Shown here piece after piece: positions 18,778 to 29,000 of a stretch of 33,098 bases of DNA (position 1 is its first letter; every line of letters begins with the position of its first letter). Source of the stretch: Candidatus Aenigmatarchaeota archaeon (GTDB lineage: Archaea > Aenigmatarchaeota > Aenigmatarchaeia > QMZP01); the NCBI GenBank assembly GCA_017609225.1, contig JAFCEK010000002.1:1-33098 (forward strand), in the 5' to 3' direction. Both the position numbers and the translations under genes were made by a program. The notes beneath the pieces are model-generated. The model saw only the letters and a program-made list of their open reading frames with translations, was not told the DNA's origin and did not search any database.

Positions 18778-19827
18778 ATGGAAAAACTTACTATACTAAC
18801 AACAGGCGCTGGCGCTCCCGGGGCAGCAGGCATATTCAAAGGGTTCAGGATGGGAGCAGAACAGGATGGAAAACAGCTCAGGATAATAACCTCTGATATG
18901 GACAGGTATGCCTATGGATTCCATCTTGCTGACAAAGGATATGTGATACCTGAGGCATCAAGTCCCAGATTTATTCAGAGGCTTATGGAAATATGCAGGA
19001 AGGAAAGACCTGACTTGCTTTTTTCCTGGGTAACGCCTGAGCTTCTTAAAATATCAAGGTTTTCTGAAAACTTCAAAAACATTGATGTGATACCTGTGGT
19101 ATCAGGGATGGAGGCAATTGAAATTTCCCAGAATAAACCAAAATGTTTTGAGTTGTTCAGCAGGATTTCGCCGAAATTCAGGGTTGTTGAAACCCTGGAG
19201 GATTTTGAAAAAACCGTAAAGGAATTTGGATATCCTGAAAAGAATGTCTGCTTCAAGCCGGTTAGCGGATACGGAATGAGGGGATTCCGCATCCTTTCAG
19301 GAAAAGCCAATCTGCTTGAGGAAAAACCGGAAAAGGCAACCACTGATATGGCCAGTGCGCTGAATATGCTTGCATCATATGATGAATTTCCAGAGATTGT
19401 TGTCATGGAATACCTGTCCGGGAAGGAGTACACTGTTGATATGCTGCTGGATAATGGAAATCCTGTTCTAACAGTACCAAGAGAAAGGTTCAGGATAAAG
19501 TCAGGCATATCAAACATTGCGGTAATAAAAGAAAACCAGGAGATTGCAGGAACTGCTGAAAAAATAGCAAAGAAACTGGATCTGTCATACAATGCAAACA
19601 TACAGTTCAAGCTGGATGAAAACAAAAAACCAAAACTTATAGAGGTGCAGCCAAGGCTTTCAGGAACGGTGATAGCATGTATCGGGGCAGGTGTCAATTT
19701 CCCATACATGGCAGCAAAGCTTGCCCTGGGTGAGAGTTTTGAAAAGCCTGAAATAAAATGGGAAACCACAATGAAGAGGTTCTGGAATGAAGTTTTTATA
19801 AGGAATGGGGAGAAATGGTTTTTATGA
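18778..19827 (+). CDS. ATP-grasp superfamily (carbamoyl-phosphate-synthase-like) ligase
   Basis: N-terminal Rossmann-like TGAGAPGAAGIFKGFR; VCFKPVSGYGMRGFRIL; VVMEYLSGKEYTVDMLLDNG; ANIQFKLDENKKPKLIEVQPRLSGT. Confidence 0.88.
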   Translation: MEKLTILTTGAGAPGAAGIFKGFRMGAEQDGKQLRIITSDMDRYAYGFHLADKGYVIPEASSPRFIQRLMEICRKERPDLLFSWVTPELLKISRFSENFKNIDVIPVVSGMEAIEISQNKPKCFELFSRISPKFRVVETLEDFEKTVKEFGYPEKNVCFKPVSGYGMRGFRILSGKANLLEEKPEKATTDMASALNMLASYDEFPEIVVMEYLSGKEYTVDMLLDNGNPVLTVPRERFRIKSGISNIAVIKENQEIAGTAEKIAKKLDLSYNANIQFKLDENKKPKLIEVQPRLSGTVIACIGAGVNFPYMAAKLALGESFEKPEIKWETTMKRFWNEVFIRNGEKWFL

Positions 19828-20357
19828 ACACAACTGAATGCATTAAAACCAGATACAGCATAAGGGAATACAGCGATGCAGCAGTATCTGAAGGTTTGGT
19901 TAAGGAAATACTTCAGGCTGCTGTTTGCGCGCCATCTGCAGGGAACGCCCAGGACTGGGAGTTTATAGTTGTAAGAAAACAAGAGATAAAAAAACAGCTT
20001 GCCGAGGCAGCGCTGGGTCAGGGCTTCATAGCTGATGCGCCTGTTCTTGTTGTTGTATGTTCCAACCTGAAAAAGATAGGCTCTGCATACGGGGAAAGGG
20101 GGGTTTCGCTTTACTCCATACAGGATACAGCTGCTGCGGCAATGTGTCTTATGCTTGCTGCCTGGGAAAAAGGCCTGGGAACATGCTGGGTTGGCGCGTT
20201 TGATGAAGGGAGAGTTAAAGAAATCCTTGTACTTCCAATGGATGTCAGACCGCTTGCAATAATAACGCTGGGCTATCCAAGGGCTGGCATTGAAAAGCCA
20301 AAATCCAGGGATTTATCCGGGGTGCTGCACTGGGAGCATTATGGTGGTGCTGAATGA
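19815..20357 (+). CDS. nitroreductase family protein
   Basis: TRYSIREYSDAAVSEGLVKEILQAAVCAPSAGNAQDWEFIVV; GLGTCWVGAFDEGRVKEIL; overlaps preceding gene end. Confidence 0.92.
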   Translation: MVFMNTTECIKTRYSIREYSDAAVSEGLVKEILQAAVCAPSAGNAQDWEFIVVRKQEIKKQLAEAALGQGFIADAPVLVVVCSNLKKIGSAYGERGVSLYSIQDTAAAAMCLMLAAWEKGLGTCWVGAFDEGRVKEILVLPMDVRPLAIITLGYPRAGIEKPKSRDLSGVLHWEHYGGAE

Positions 20358-20803
20358 GAAAAGAAGCTATGATGAGTTTGTTTGTAGGGCTGGTAATGAT
20401 CTCCTCAATTCTGGGTTTTGCTGTAATGCATCTGAATTTCACAAATGCTCCTGCAAACCAGGGGCCTGCAATATCAAATATTGTAAACAGAACCCTCACG
20501 ACAGAAGAAAGGCTTTTCGTGCTCAGAACAGGCAGGGTTTTGATAAGGGATTTGTATCCCTTTAATTGTACATCATGTATTGAGGATAACATAGCCTTTG
20601 AATCCTTTGCCAACAAATTTTCAAATTTTGTTGTTCTGGAAATGGCTGCTGTTCCTGAAAATGAAACCAGAATAGAAATGATAGGTAGAGATGGGAAAAT
20701 AATAGACCTTTGGAACATTACAATAACAGAAGATGCACTGCTTCCAATGTTTTGTGAACTTGTGCTGGCACAGCCAAAAGAATGCCTGCTGCTGGAGATA
20801 TAG
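20354..20803 (+). CDS. small membrane-anchored protein with CxxC motif, possible thioredoxin-like fold
   Basis: ATGA overlap with the nitroreductase gene; N-terminal TM helix; YPFNCTSCIEDNIAFESFANKF followed by alternating beta/alpha pattern ending EMIGRDGKIIDLW. Confidence 0.65.
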   Translation: MRKEAMMSLFVGLVMISSILGFAVMHLNFTNAPANQGPAISNIVNRTLTTEERLFVLRTGRVLIRDLYPFNCTSCIEDNIAFESFANKFSNFVVLEMAAVPENETRIEMIGRDGKIIDLWNITITEDALLPMFCELVLAQPKECLLLEI

Positions 20804-20821
20804 TTTTAATCCGTTTAATAC

Positions 20822-20879
20822 TGTTTTTAGTAAAGATTTTTCATCTGTTATCTAATGGTTCAGTTAGCTGAAAAAGTGC
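20822..20879. repeat. 58-nt imperfect direct repeat, copy 1
   Basis: tgttatctaatggttcagttagctgaaaaagtgc matches tgttagcaaatagtttagttaactgaaaaagtgc of copy 2 at 29/34 positions, with weaker similarity over the 5' part. Confidence 0.75.
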
Positions 20880-20881
20880 AA

Positions 20882-20907
20882 CGCCTCCTTTGGAGGTGTG
20901 TGTTTTT
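20882..20907 (+). terminator. intrinsic-terminator-like hairpin followed by T-run
   Basis: cgcctcc-ttt-ggaggtg stem, then tgtgttttttgg, downstream of the 20354..20803 CDS. Confidence 0.55.
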
Positions 20908-20958
20908 TGGGCGCTTTTTGCCATTGTTAGCAAATAGTTTAGTTAACTGAAAAAGTGC
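20901..20958. repeat. 58-nt imperfect direct repeat, copy 2, extending into the last codons of alaS
   Basis: 79-bp period relative to 20822..20879. Contains the perfect palindrome cagttaactg... variant agttaact and the alaS stop. Confidence 0.75.
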
Positions 20959-23854
20959 TTTTGATAACTTTAAGAAGTTTTGAAAGTTCTGCCTTGCCCT
21001 GACCCAGCTCCTTTGAGCCTCCTCCAGAGCCGCCCGCAAGCTGGCATATTTCCTTTATCTTTTTTCCAATATCTGTTTTTCTGCTCATGCCAACAATATC
21101 GCCTGCCTGGTTTGCAAGTATAACAGAAAGCTCTGGGTTTTTGGAAACAAGGTTATGTGCAATTTCTATCATTTCCTTTCTCTCTGCAGCAATCACATCA
21201 AACAGCCTGTTTTCATTTGCTTTTTTCAAAAGCTTTTCTGCTTCAAGGGCTGCAAATTCTTTTCTGATTTTTTCAAGCTCCTTTTTCTGGGCTTTCCAGA
21301 CGCTGAAAATATACCTGCTCAGATCACCCAGGGTTTTCATGGTTTTTTTCTCCAGATATTCATCCAGTTTTTTTTCCTTCATACCAGACCTTTTTCTCAG
21401 TGTGTTGATTTCCTTCCATTGCTGCACTATCTCCCTGAGAAATCTTTCTATTGTTTTTTCAAGCTGGTCAGGATGCACAGAAAAAACAGAGGATGCATCA
21501 TTTATCTGTCCCAAAACATTCTTTTCTGTAAACCTCTTTAATTCATTTCCTGTCTTCACGAAATGCAGGTCTTTTTTTATCATTTTTATTATGTTTTCCA
21601 TTGTTTTCATGCTTCTCCGGATATGCATCTCTGCCTGGGCGCCTGACTTTATTGTTATTCTGTCAATCCCGTCCTGAATCCTTTCAGAGCCCAGAACAAT
21701 GATTCTGCCAACATCTCCTGTATTGCTGTAATGGGTTCCGCCGCATGCCTCATGGTCAAGGTTTCCTATTGAAACTATTCTTATTGTTTTCTCTGGAACC
21801 GCACCGCCCTGATATATGCCCATTCCATATTTGTTTTCTGCCTTATTTCTTGGCAGCATCTCAATCTTTATGGGTATGCGTTTCTTTACAATATCATTTG
21901 CCTTTTCCTCTATCTTTTCAATCTCTTCTTTTGATATCGGCTTGTAGTGCGTTATGTCAAGATGTGCCTTTTCTGTTGTCTTTTTTGAGCCTGCCTGGAA
22001 AACATGCCTTCCCAAAATCTCCCTGGCTGCCAGGTTTATTATATGTATTGATGTATGGTGTTTTGCGAGCTGCTCTCTTCTTTCCCTGTCAATTTTTCCT
22101 GCAATAGTCATGCCTTCCCTGAGTTTCGGATTTTCCAGGTAATGCACAATAACATCCCCAAACTTCTGAACATTGAAAACCCTGAAATTGTTTATATAAC
22201 CAGAATCAGCATCCTGTCCTCCTGACTCCGGATAGAAGAGTGTTTTGTCAAGAACTATCTTGTTTTTGTCAATTATTTTCAGAACCTTTGCCCTGAATTC
22301 CGTCTGCTGCGGATTTTCATGGTAAAGCTTTTTTGTTGCAGGAATTCCTGAAACATCAACATGCTCTTCTTCCTCTTCCCTTTCAGTCATATGCCTCTCG
22401 GAAAGCTTTGTATAAAAATCATCAGGTATCTCAATCCTGATTTTTTTCTCTCTTGCAATCTCCTGAACAAGCTCAGGCTGGATGCCATTGGATTCATAAA
22501 GCTGTATTAGTTTGCTCTCATCAAATGTGCTGTCTCTGGAGCTTCTTGCCTTTTCAAGAATTGACTCAACAATCTTTCTTCCTCTTCCCCTTGTTTCCTC
22601 GAGTCTTTTTCTTTCAACATCAATTATATCTGAAAAGTTTTCAAGGCCTGCACTGAGATTTGGAAACATTGGCTTCAGATATCTTGCATGCTCCTCTGCT
22701 ATTTTTACAATATCTATGTCAAAACCAAACTCCTTTATAAATTCCAGCGCCCTCCTCAGAATAACCCTCAGATTGTAGCCGCCCCCAACATTGCTTGGCA
22801 GTGCGCCATCGCTTACTGCAAACAACAGGGCCTTTGTATGGTCTGCTATTGCATAAAGTGCCTCAAGCGGTGCTATATGCCTTTCCAGCTTCTCAAAGCT
22901 TGTTCCGAGTTTTTTTGCAATAGCTGTCTTTACATCTTTCATGCTCCTTGCCTCATCAATATTCATCCCGCCGGCAAGTTCTGCATACCTTAAAAACAAT
23001 TCCCTGTCATAATCTGTGTTTTTTTTCAGTTTTTCCATGACAGGCCCGAATGTGGCATCATAACTTGTGGGGGTTCCCTGGGTTATCCAGGCAAACCTCT
23101 CCAGGCCTGCACCCATGTCTATAACCTTGTTTTTCATGATTTTGTATTTATCCAGTGTTCCAATGAATTCCGTAAAAACAGCATTGCCAAGCTCAAGCCC
23201 TCTTGCAAAATATTCAAGGGAGTATCCAAATGCTGCGGGCCCAAGCCAGGCATCCTCAATCCATGTTATTTCTTCCGGTTTTATGCCAAAAACCCTTGTA
23301 ACAAGCTCAAAATCAAGCTCTGCGCACCTGTCCTTCCAGTAGCCGTTCCTGCCGTCATACAGGGAGTGCTGGCCTATCATTACAAAGTTTGTGTAATGTT
23401 TTCCTGTCCTGCCTACATTGGGGATGTCATTAAAACGCATGCATGACTGCGGTATAATCAGCGGATTTGCAGGGAATTCAAAAACTGTTTCTCTTCCTAC
23501 CTTTCTCTGAAATGAAACTATGCTTGCTATTGTAAAGTACAGGCCGGGAAACCATCTGCATACAGAAGGGTATGACTGTATGCTCTCATGTCCTCTCTTC
23601 ACAAAAAATTTCTCAATTGCCCTCCATGTTTCAATATAATCCATTTTTCTTTTGCATGGAGAATTGTTTATAAAGCCATATCTGACGCATGGTGCATCAC
23701 CGCAAAGCTCTGTCTGCGGGTCAAGCGTCCAGAAAAATTTTCCGCATGAGCTGCATTTTTTTCTGGTAAATCCATTCTCCTCAAAGAGTTTTACCTTCCA
23801 GTACTTATCCGGGTTTTTCTGCAGTTTCCTTATAAGGTCTTTTTTTGTTGCCAT
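20939..23854 (-). CDS. alaS: alanyl-tRNA synthetase (archaeal type)
   Basis: CVRYGFINNSPCKRKMDYIETWRAIEKFFVKRGHESIQSYPSVCRWFPGLYFTIASIVSFQ; editing-domain AKHHTSIHIINLAAREILGRHVFQAGSKK; IGNLDHEACGGTHYSNTGDVGRIIVLGSERIQDGIDRITI; C-terminal GGSGGGSKELGQG. Confidence 0.97.
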   Translation of the reverse strand: MATKKDLIRKLQKNPDKYWKVKLFEENGFTRKKCSSCGKFFWTLDPQTELCGDAPCVRYGFINNSPCKRKMDYIETWRAIEKFFVKRGHESIQSYPSVCRWFPGLYFTIASIVSFQRKVGRETVFEFPANPLIIPQSCMRFNDIPNVGRTGKHYTNFVMIGQHSLYDGRNGYWKDRCAELDFELVTRVFGIKPEEITWIEDAWLGPAAFGYSLEYFARGLELGNAVFTEFIGTLDKYKIMKNKVIDMGAGLERFAWITQGTPTSYDATFGPVMEKLKKNTDYDRELFLRYAELAGGMNIDEARSMKDVKTAIAKKLGTSFEKLERHIAPLEALYAIADHTKALLFAVSDGALPSNVGGGYNLRVILRRALEFIKEFGFDIDIVKIAEEHARYLKPMFPNLSAGLENFSDIIDVERKRLEETRGRGRKIVESILEKARSSRDSTFDESKLIQLYESNGIQPELVQEIAREKKIRIEIPDDFYTKLSERHMTEREEEEEHVDVSGIPATKKLYHENPQQTEFRAKVLKIIDKNKIVLDKTLFYPESGGQDADSGYINNFRVFNVQKFGDVIVHYLENPKLREGMTIAGKIDRERREQLAKHHTSIHIINLAAREILGRHVFQAGSKKTTEKAHLDITHYKPISKEEIEKIEEKANDIVKKRIPIKIEMLPRNKAENKYGMGIYQGGAVPEKTIRIVSIGNLDHEACGGTHYSNTGDVGRIIVLGSERIQDGIDRITIKSGAQAEMHIRRSMKTMENIIKMIKKDLHFVKTGNELKRFTEKNVLGQINDASSVFSVHPDQLEKTIERFLREIVQQWKEINTLRKRSGMKEKKLDEYLEKKTMKTLGDLSRYIFSVWKAQKKELEKIRKEFAALEAEKLLKKANENRLFDVIAAERKEMIEIAHNLVSKNPELSVILANQAGDIVGMSRKTDIGKKIKEICQLAGGSGGGSKELGQGKAELSKLLKVIKSTFSVN

Positions 23855-23970
23855 AAAAACACAGCACCGTATAAAATTAAATAAGTGTTGTATCTTTGTA
23901 TATATTAAATATATTTAGTGTTTATAGCAACAGTATCAGGAATTTAATAAGAGGCATCCAATTATATTAT

Positions 23971-26082
23971 ATGAAGAGGGGGCAGGCTGAATTAATCATC
24001 ATAATTGGACTGTTTGCGGTTTTGGCTTTGGTTGCCTATTTTACATACCAGAGTGGCATATTTGTTTCTTCAGCTGTTCCTGAAAGCATAAAGGCAGAGC
24101 AGGAGCAGGTAAAGAATTCTGTGCTGAATCTGGCAAGGACTGGTGCATCCAGGGTTATAGAAATTACAGAGGCACATGGCGGATATCTGAATTTGTCTTT
24201 GCTTGCCGGTGATTATGATTTTGAGCCCGGCTTTGATTATACTGTTTTTATGCAAACCAAGGTGCCTTACTGGCAGAAATGCCAGAATGACATAAGCCCC
24301 ACAAAAGCACTGGCCAAAAGAAATATTGAATCCGGACTGGAATTTTACCTGAAAAAAAATCTTAATGATACCCTGGCTGTCTATGGGGAAAACATTACAT
24401 ATGATCTGGAAAATCTGGATGTAAAGGCAACAATTCTGAATGACAAGATAGATTTTGAAGTTGACCTTCCAACCACAGTACAGGACTATGAAATAGAACA
24501 GCCGTATGCATTTTCAATACCTTCAAAGTTTGGTGATATATTTGACTTTGCAAAGGACTTTGCATCTGCATCAGCATCAAAAAGGTTTTTGGAATCCTTT
24601 ACCATAAATACCATTTATTCTTCAAACACGCTGAAAACTTCAGGTGTGCTGACAGAATGTGGTGATTCAATCTATCTCTCAACAGATGACATAAAGAACG
24701 GGCTTTATGGTGCAATAGAATACACGCTTGCCAATATATTATGGTGGCAGGAAATGCCTGCTGCTGGTTCAGGCTTCAAGGTTTATGCAATAGAAGATTT
24801 AAACGGAAAGAAATATCCGCATCTCAGCCCAATAAGATTCTATCTTCCTGACGGATTTAAGCCCAGTGCATCAGCTCCTGTAATCGTTACCAATAATGAA
24901 TACATTATAGATTATCTTATATTTGTTTTGCCTGCATGCATCAAGGCATACAACCTGAAATACACTGTTTCATATCCTGTTATCATAAGAATAAACGACC
25001 AGCTCACAGGCCATGGATTTAATTTTGCATCGCTTGTTTTTGTGGATAACATGACAAAGGGAGAATGCACTGCTGCAGGTATTGTTCCTGGTCCTTCCGC
25101 ATGTGAAAACCTTGCCTGCTCTGCAAATATAGCTGTTGTTGATGGAAACAACAACGCACTTGAAAATGTTTCTGTATTTTTTGGTGGTTGTCTTATAGGA
25201 AAAACAGGAGATAATGGGGTTGTTGAAGGCAGCATAGCCTGCGGCGAACAGATATTCATGATGCAGAAACCCGGTTATGAGCTTTATATGCAAACCCTTT
25301 CATCTTCATCTGTAAATGGCACATACAAGCTGCACAAAATTCCTGAGCTGACAATAAAGTTTGCAGATGTTTTAATAACTGAAAATTCCAGTACATTTTC
25401 TTTGCCGGATGGAAATATAACAAATATTAACTACAGAAAATGCACTGTAAATACCGCGACAGAAACTGTTTTCACAAACCTTTCTTCAACAGAAAACCCA
25501 GGCAGGCATTATATGTTAACAAATATAAATTCATCCAGCGTGCCGGAAGGCTGCTCAAATAATCCTGCCTGCGAGAGCTGTTATGCAGACCCTGCAAACA
25601 ATAATGATGACTGTATTGCATGCTCCCGGCTTTGCACCGCAAACATCACTGACTCTGTAACAGTTGATTACATAACAGCTGGTAATTATGATATAGAATG
25701 CGAGATATGGGATACTGAAAACTACATAGTAAAAGGCGGTTTCAAATCAAATTACAACCTGCCTGAACAGGACAGTAATCTGTATTTTTATATACCGCGC
25801 GGCATTGATGATGCATCTGCTGCAGAATCAGAAAAAATTGAAATAACGGAAAGACTCAGGAACTGGTGCAGCATGGAGCCTGTGTCAGTAGCCGAGCAGA
25901 AAAACACAATAGGCATTACAGGGGTTTGCGGCTGCCATGAATTAAGAGGTCTTATAGATAAGGAGTTTCTTTCCTGCATGGGCAGTATGAATGATCTTTT
26001 TGACAGTAACTGGAACTGCAACAGGGACAATGTTTTAAGCGAGATATATTCAAGATGTGGTTACAGGGTGTTGGGATGTTAG
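23971..26082 (+). CDS. large secreted protein with archaeal class III (pilin-like) signal sequence
   Basis: MKRGQAELIIIIGLFAVLALVAYFTYQSG resembles a KRG|QAE prepilin processing site plus hydrophobic helix. Cys-containing C-terminal half with a carboxypeptidase-regulatory-like segment (NVSVFFGGCLIGKTGDNGVVEGSIACGE). Start set at ATG 23971; the track ORF begins upstream at 23896. Confidence 0.78.
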   Translation: MKRGQAELIIIIGLFAVLALVAYFTYQSGIFVSSAVPESIKAEQEQVKNSVLNLARTGASRVIEITEAHGGYLNLSLLAGDYDFEPGFDYTVFMQTKVPYWQKCQNDISPTKALAKRNIESGLEFYLKKNLNDTLAVYGENITYDLENLDVKATILNDKIDFEVDLPTTVQDYEIEQPYAFSIPSKFGDIFDFAKDFASASASKRFLESFTINTIYSSNTLKTSGVLTECGDSIYLSTDDIKNGLYGAIEYTLANILWWQEMPAAGSGFKVYAIEDLNGKKYPHLSPIRFYLPDGFKPSASAPVIVTNNEYIIDYLIFVLPACIKAYNLKYTVSYPVIIRINDQLTGHGFNFASLVFVDNMTKGECTAAGIVPGPSACENLACSANIAVVDGNNNALENVSVFFGGCLIGKTGDNGVVEGSIACGEQIFMMQKPGYELYMQTLSSSSVNGTYKLHKIPELTIKFADVLITENSSTFSLPDGNITNINYRKCTVNTATETVFTNLSSTENPGRHYMLTNINSSSVPEGCSNNPACESCYADPANNNDDCIACSRLCTANITDSVTVDYITAGNYDIECEIWDTENYIVKGGFKSNYNLPEQDSNLYFYIPRGIDDASAAESEKIEITERLRNWCSMEPVSVAEQKNTIGITGVCGCHELRGLIDKEFLSCMGSMNDLFDSNWNCNRDNVLSEIYSRCGYRVLGC

Positions 26083-29000
26083 ATTACAGGATGTTTAACT
26101 TGGCAGTTGTGTTTTTTGCAGCATATCTGCTGATTTCCTTAACCATGGTGCAGGCCACCAATATTAACATATATGTTGCGGGTATTTCTTTCGGTACCGT
26201 GGAATACAAACCGGAAAAGCTTGTAAAAAGGGAAATAAGGATTGAAAAAACAGATCCTTTCTGGAACAGTGCGAATGTTTTTATGAATATAAGCGTCAGG
26301 GAAGGGGAAATGAAGGCAGCATATATCTACAAATGCAGAGGCCTCCAGCCTCATGAATGTATTAAATCTGGTTTCTATGACAGCTTTATACCTGAAAATG
26401 GTTTATGGTTTGCAAAAAACTATCAATGGTCTGAGCTGGCAGACACATCGGTTCCGCCATCTCCTGAAAATCCACAAAAAGCAAAGATTATAATGCTGAT
26501 TGAACTGGAAACAGAAACAGGCGAAAGATGGGTTGGATTTTTTGACGAAATAAAAAGAACTGATTTCAGTTTTCCTGAGCCATGGCTCTTCAATTATTCA
26601 CTGAATGAAGCAGAGCTTCATGTAAATATGGATTATGCAACCCAGATAGAATCGTTTGTTCAGGGGAAAGAAATGATTCCCTTTAACCCGGAATGGACTG
26701 AAAAGATTGTTTTTTCTGGCACAGAAAAAGCGTATGAGTTCCAGGCTGAAAGCCCTCCAGGATTTCAGGCAGATGATGTATATAACCACAGTACAAACAC
26801 AATAACAAATATAAGCAAAGAGTATTCTTTTGCCCTGCCTTATACTGATGGTATTGTTTATAATCCTATTGTTTTAAACCTGAATCCGTCTTTCACATGC
26901 GGTAACGGCCAGTGCGAAACAGAGCTCGGGGAAAGTTCAGCAAACTGCTGCTATGACTGTGCATGCACAGCAGGATATTACTGCGATGCCTCAAGTCCAT
27001 GCAAGCGGATTGATGGGATAACGCTTGATTTATATGGAAAGCAAAATACACATATCACCAGTTGCTCTGAATCTCATGTTGTGAATATCACGCTCAGGCT
27101 GAACAATCCGCCTTTTGGCATGCAGTTTATAGGCAAACAATATATACTTGCAGGCCAGACATATACTGCAGCATGCGAAGGCGGACCTTCAGTATATATT
27201 TGCCATATTCCTGTTCCTGCTGATCCCAAGTGCGATGAGGGAACATATAACATTGGCCCAAACTATATTATATTTAACATAACATTTCCTGATGGTCCAA
27301 GAAATCCGATAAAAAAAGATCTTGTTGTGCAGTTTCCAAATATAACAGTTGCCTCATGGGAATGCGGAAACAACATGTGTGAGACAGAGCTTGGGGAAAG
27401 TTCAGCAAACTGCTGCTATGACTGTGCATGCACAGCAGGATATTACTGCGACTGGTACGATGGATCTGGAACATGCAAACCCGAAGTTACAGACTCCAAT
27501 CTTTTGATATCTTTTGTAAACCCAAGGGTGTTTAATTCATCATTACAAGGCCAGGAGCATTTTAATCTGATTGCTCAGATACTGAACAGGCCTGACAGTC
27601 TTGTATCAAATCCTGAAGCTTCATGTGCCATAGACTGCAGGTATAACCTTACCAGCATATGTACTGCTGCATGCAGCATTAGCTGCGCCGAAGAGGCCGG
27701 CGGTCCAAATCCTAATATATACAATTCCTCATGCGAGATAAGCTTTGATATATTAAATTACAACCAGAGCAGAAACTATATTCTGTATCCGGAGATGAAC
27801 TATATCATCAGTTATAAGAACGGCTCTGCAAGCATAACAAAAACACTGACAGGCAGTATTGATACGATCACACTGGGTCCGCATCGCTGCGGGGATGGTG
27901 AATGCACACCTGATGAGAGCATGGAAACATGCTGCTATGACTGTGCATGCACAGCAGGATATTACTGCTATACGGAGAATCCGGGTTATCCTGGTTTATA
28001 TGATGAATGCAGGAACGAATCAGGGATTAGTATGCAAATAACAACCAATTCTCCAACCGTTTTTTCAGATTCCAGTGCAGAGCATACCATAAACATTACA
28101 ATTAATATAAGCAACAAGCCAGGCGGAACTGTTATTGAAGGCAAAATATGCAAACTTGGCGGCCTGGAAAACGGTGTTGCATGTTTCCTGTCATGTTCAG
28201 ATGATGTTTCTTCCAGCCCTGAAAACTATGTAATGAACTGCAATATAACTGTTCCTGCAATAAACTATCTGACCTCTCCCTTTTACAATAACCAGACAAA
28301 AAAACTTGAGTTTTCATCAAACAGCATAAGGATTTCAATAAGGTTTAATGACGGCTCGCGCGGTTATGCTACAAAAGAGCTTAACGGGGAATTTGATGAT
28401 GTTGTGATAACGCCTGAATTTTATTGCGGAAACCATGTATGCGAAGATAGTCTGGAAACTCCTGAAACAGCAAGCAACTGCTGTGTGGATTGTGCCTGCA
28501 AGCAAGACCCCTTGTTCGGTTCAGAGTATTTCTGTCTTATATCATCTGAAAATCCCGGCGGCACCTGCATTCATATGACTGATATAGGGCTTGTTATTGA
28601 TGACCCAGACACTGCAAAATGCACAATAAGCAACATTGGCGATGGGTGCCTGTTTATGCATGCAGTGAATTTCAATGCAGAAATAGTCAATGCCCCACAT
28701 GATGTTCAAATAATAAGCAGTTACTATACATATGATGGCATTGATTACGCATTAACCTGCATGCAGGATTCCATGAACCATACAAATTATTCCTGCTCCT
28801 TTGTGATTCCTCATCCCGAAGGCCCGCAGGAAGGGAGCATGGTGAAAAATGTTGATGTTAATTTTGTTGTAAGATATACAGATGGAAACGAGCTTATAAC
28901 GCAGAACATCTCCGGAAGTTTCAGCCTTTACATAAAAATGGAAAAAACATCTGATGTCAGGACATGCGAAGCCCAGCTAAATGAAATTGAAGAGGATATT

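Noticed and set aside
18975-19982. 335-aa minus ORF
   Set aside because: Antisense to the ATP-grasp and nitroreductase genes, both with recognisable motifs.
21087-21677. 196-aa plus ORF and other plus ORFs between 21000 and 23900
   Set aside because: All antisense to alaS; Phe/Ser-rich shadow translations.
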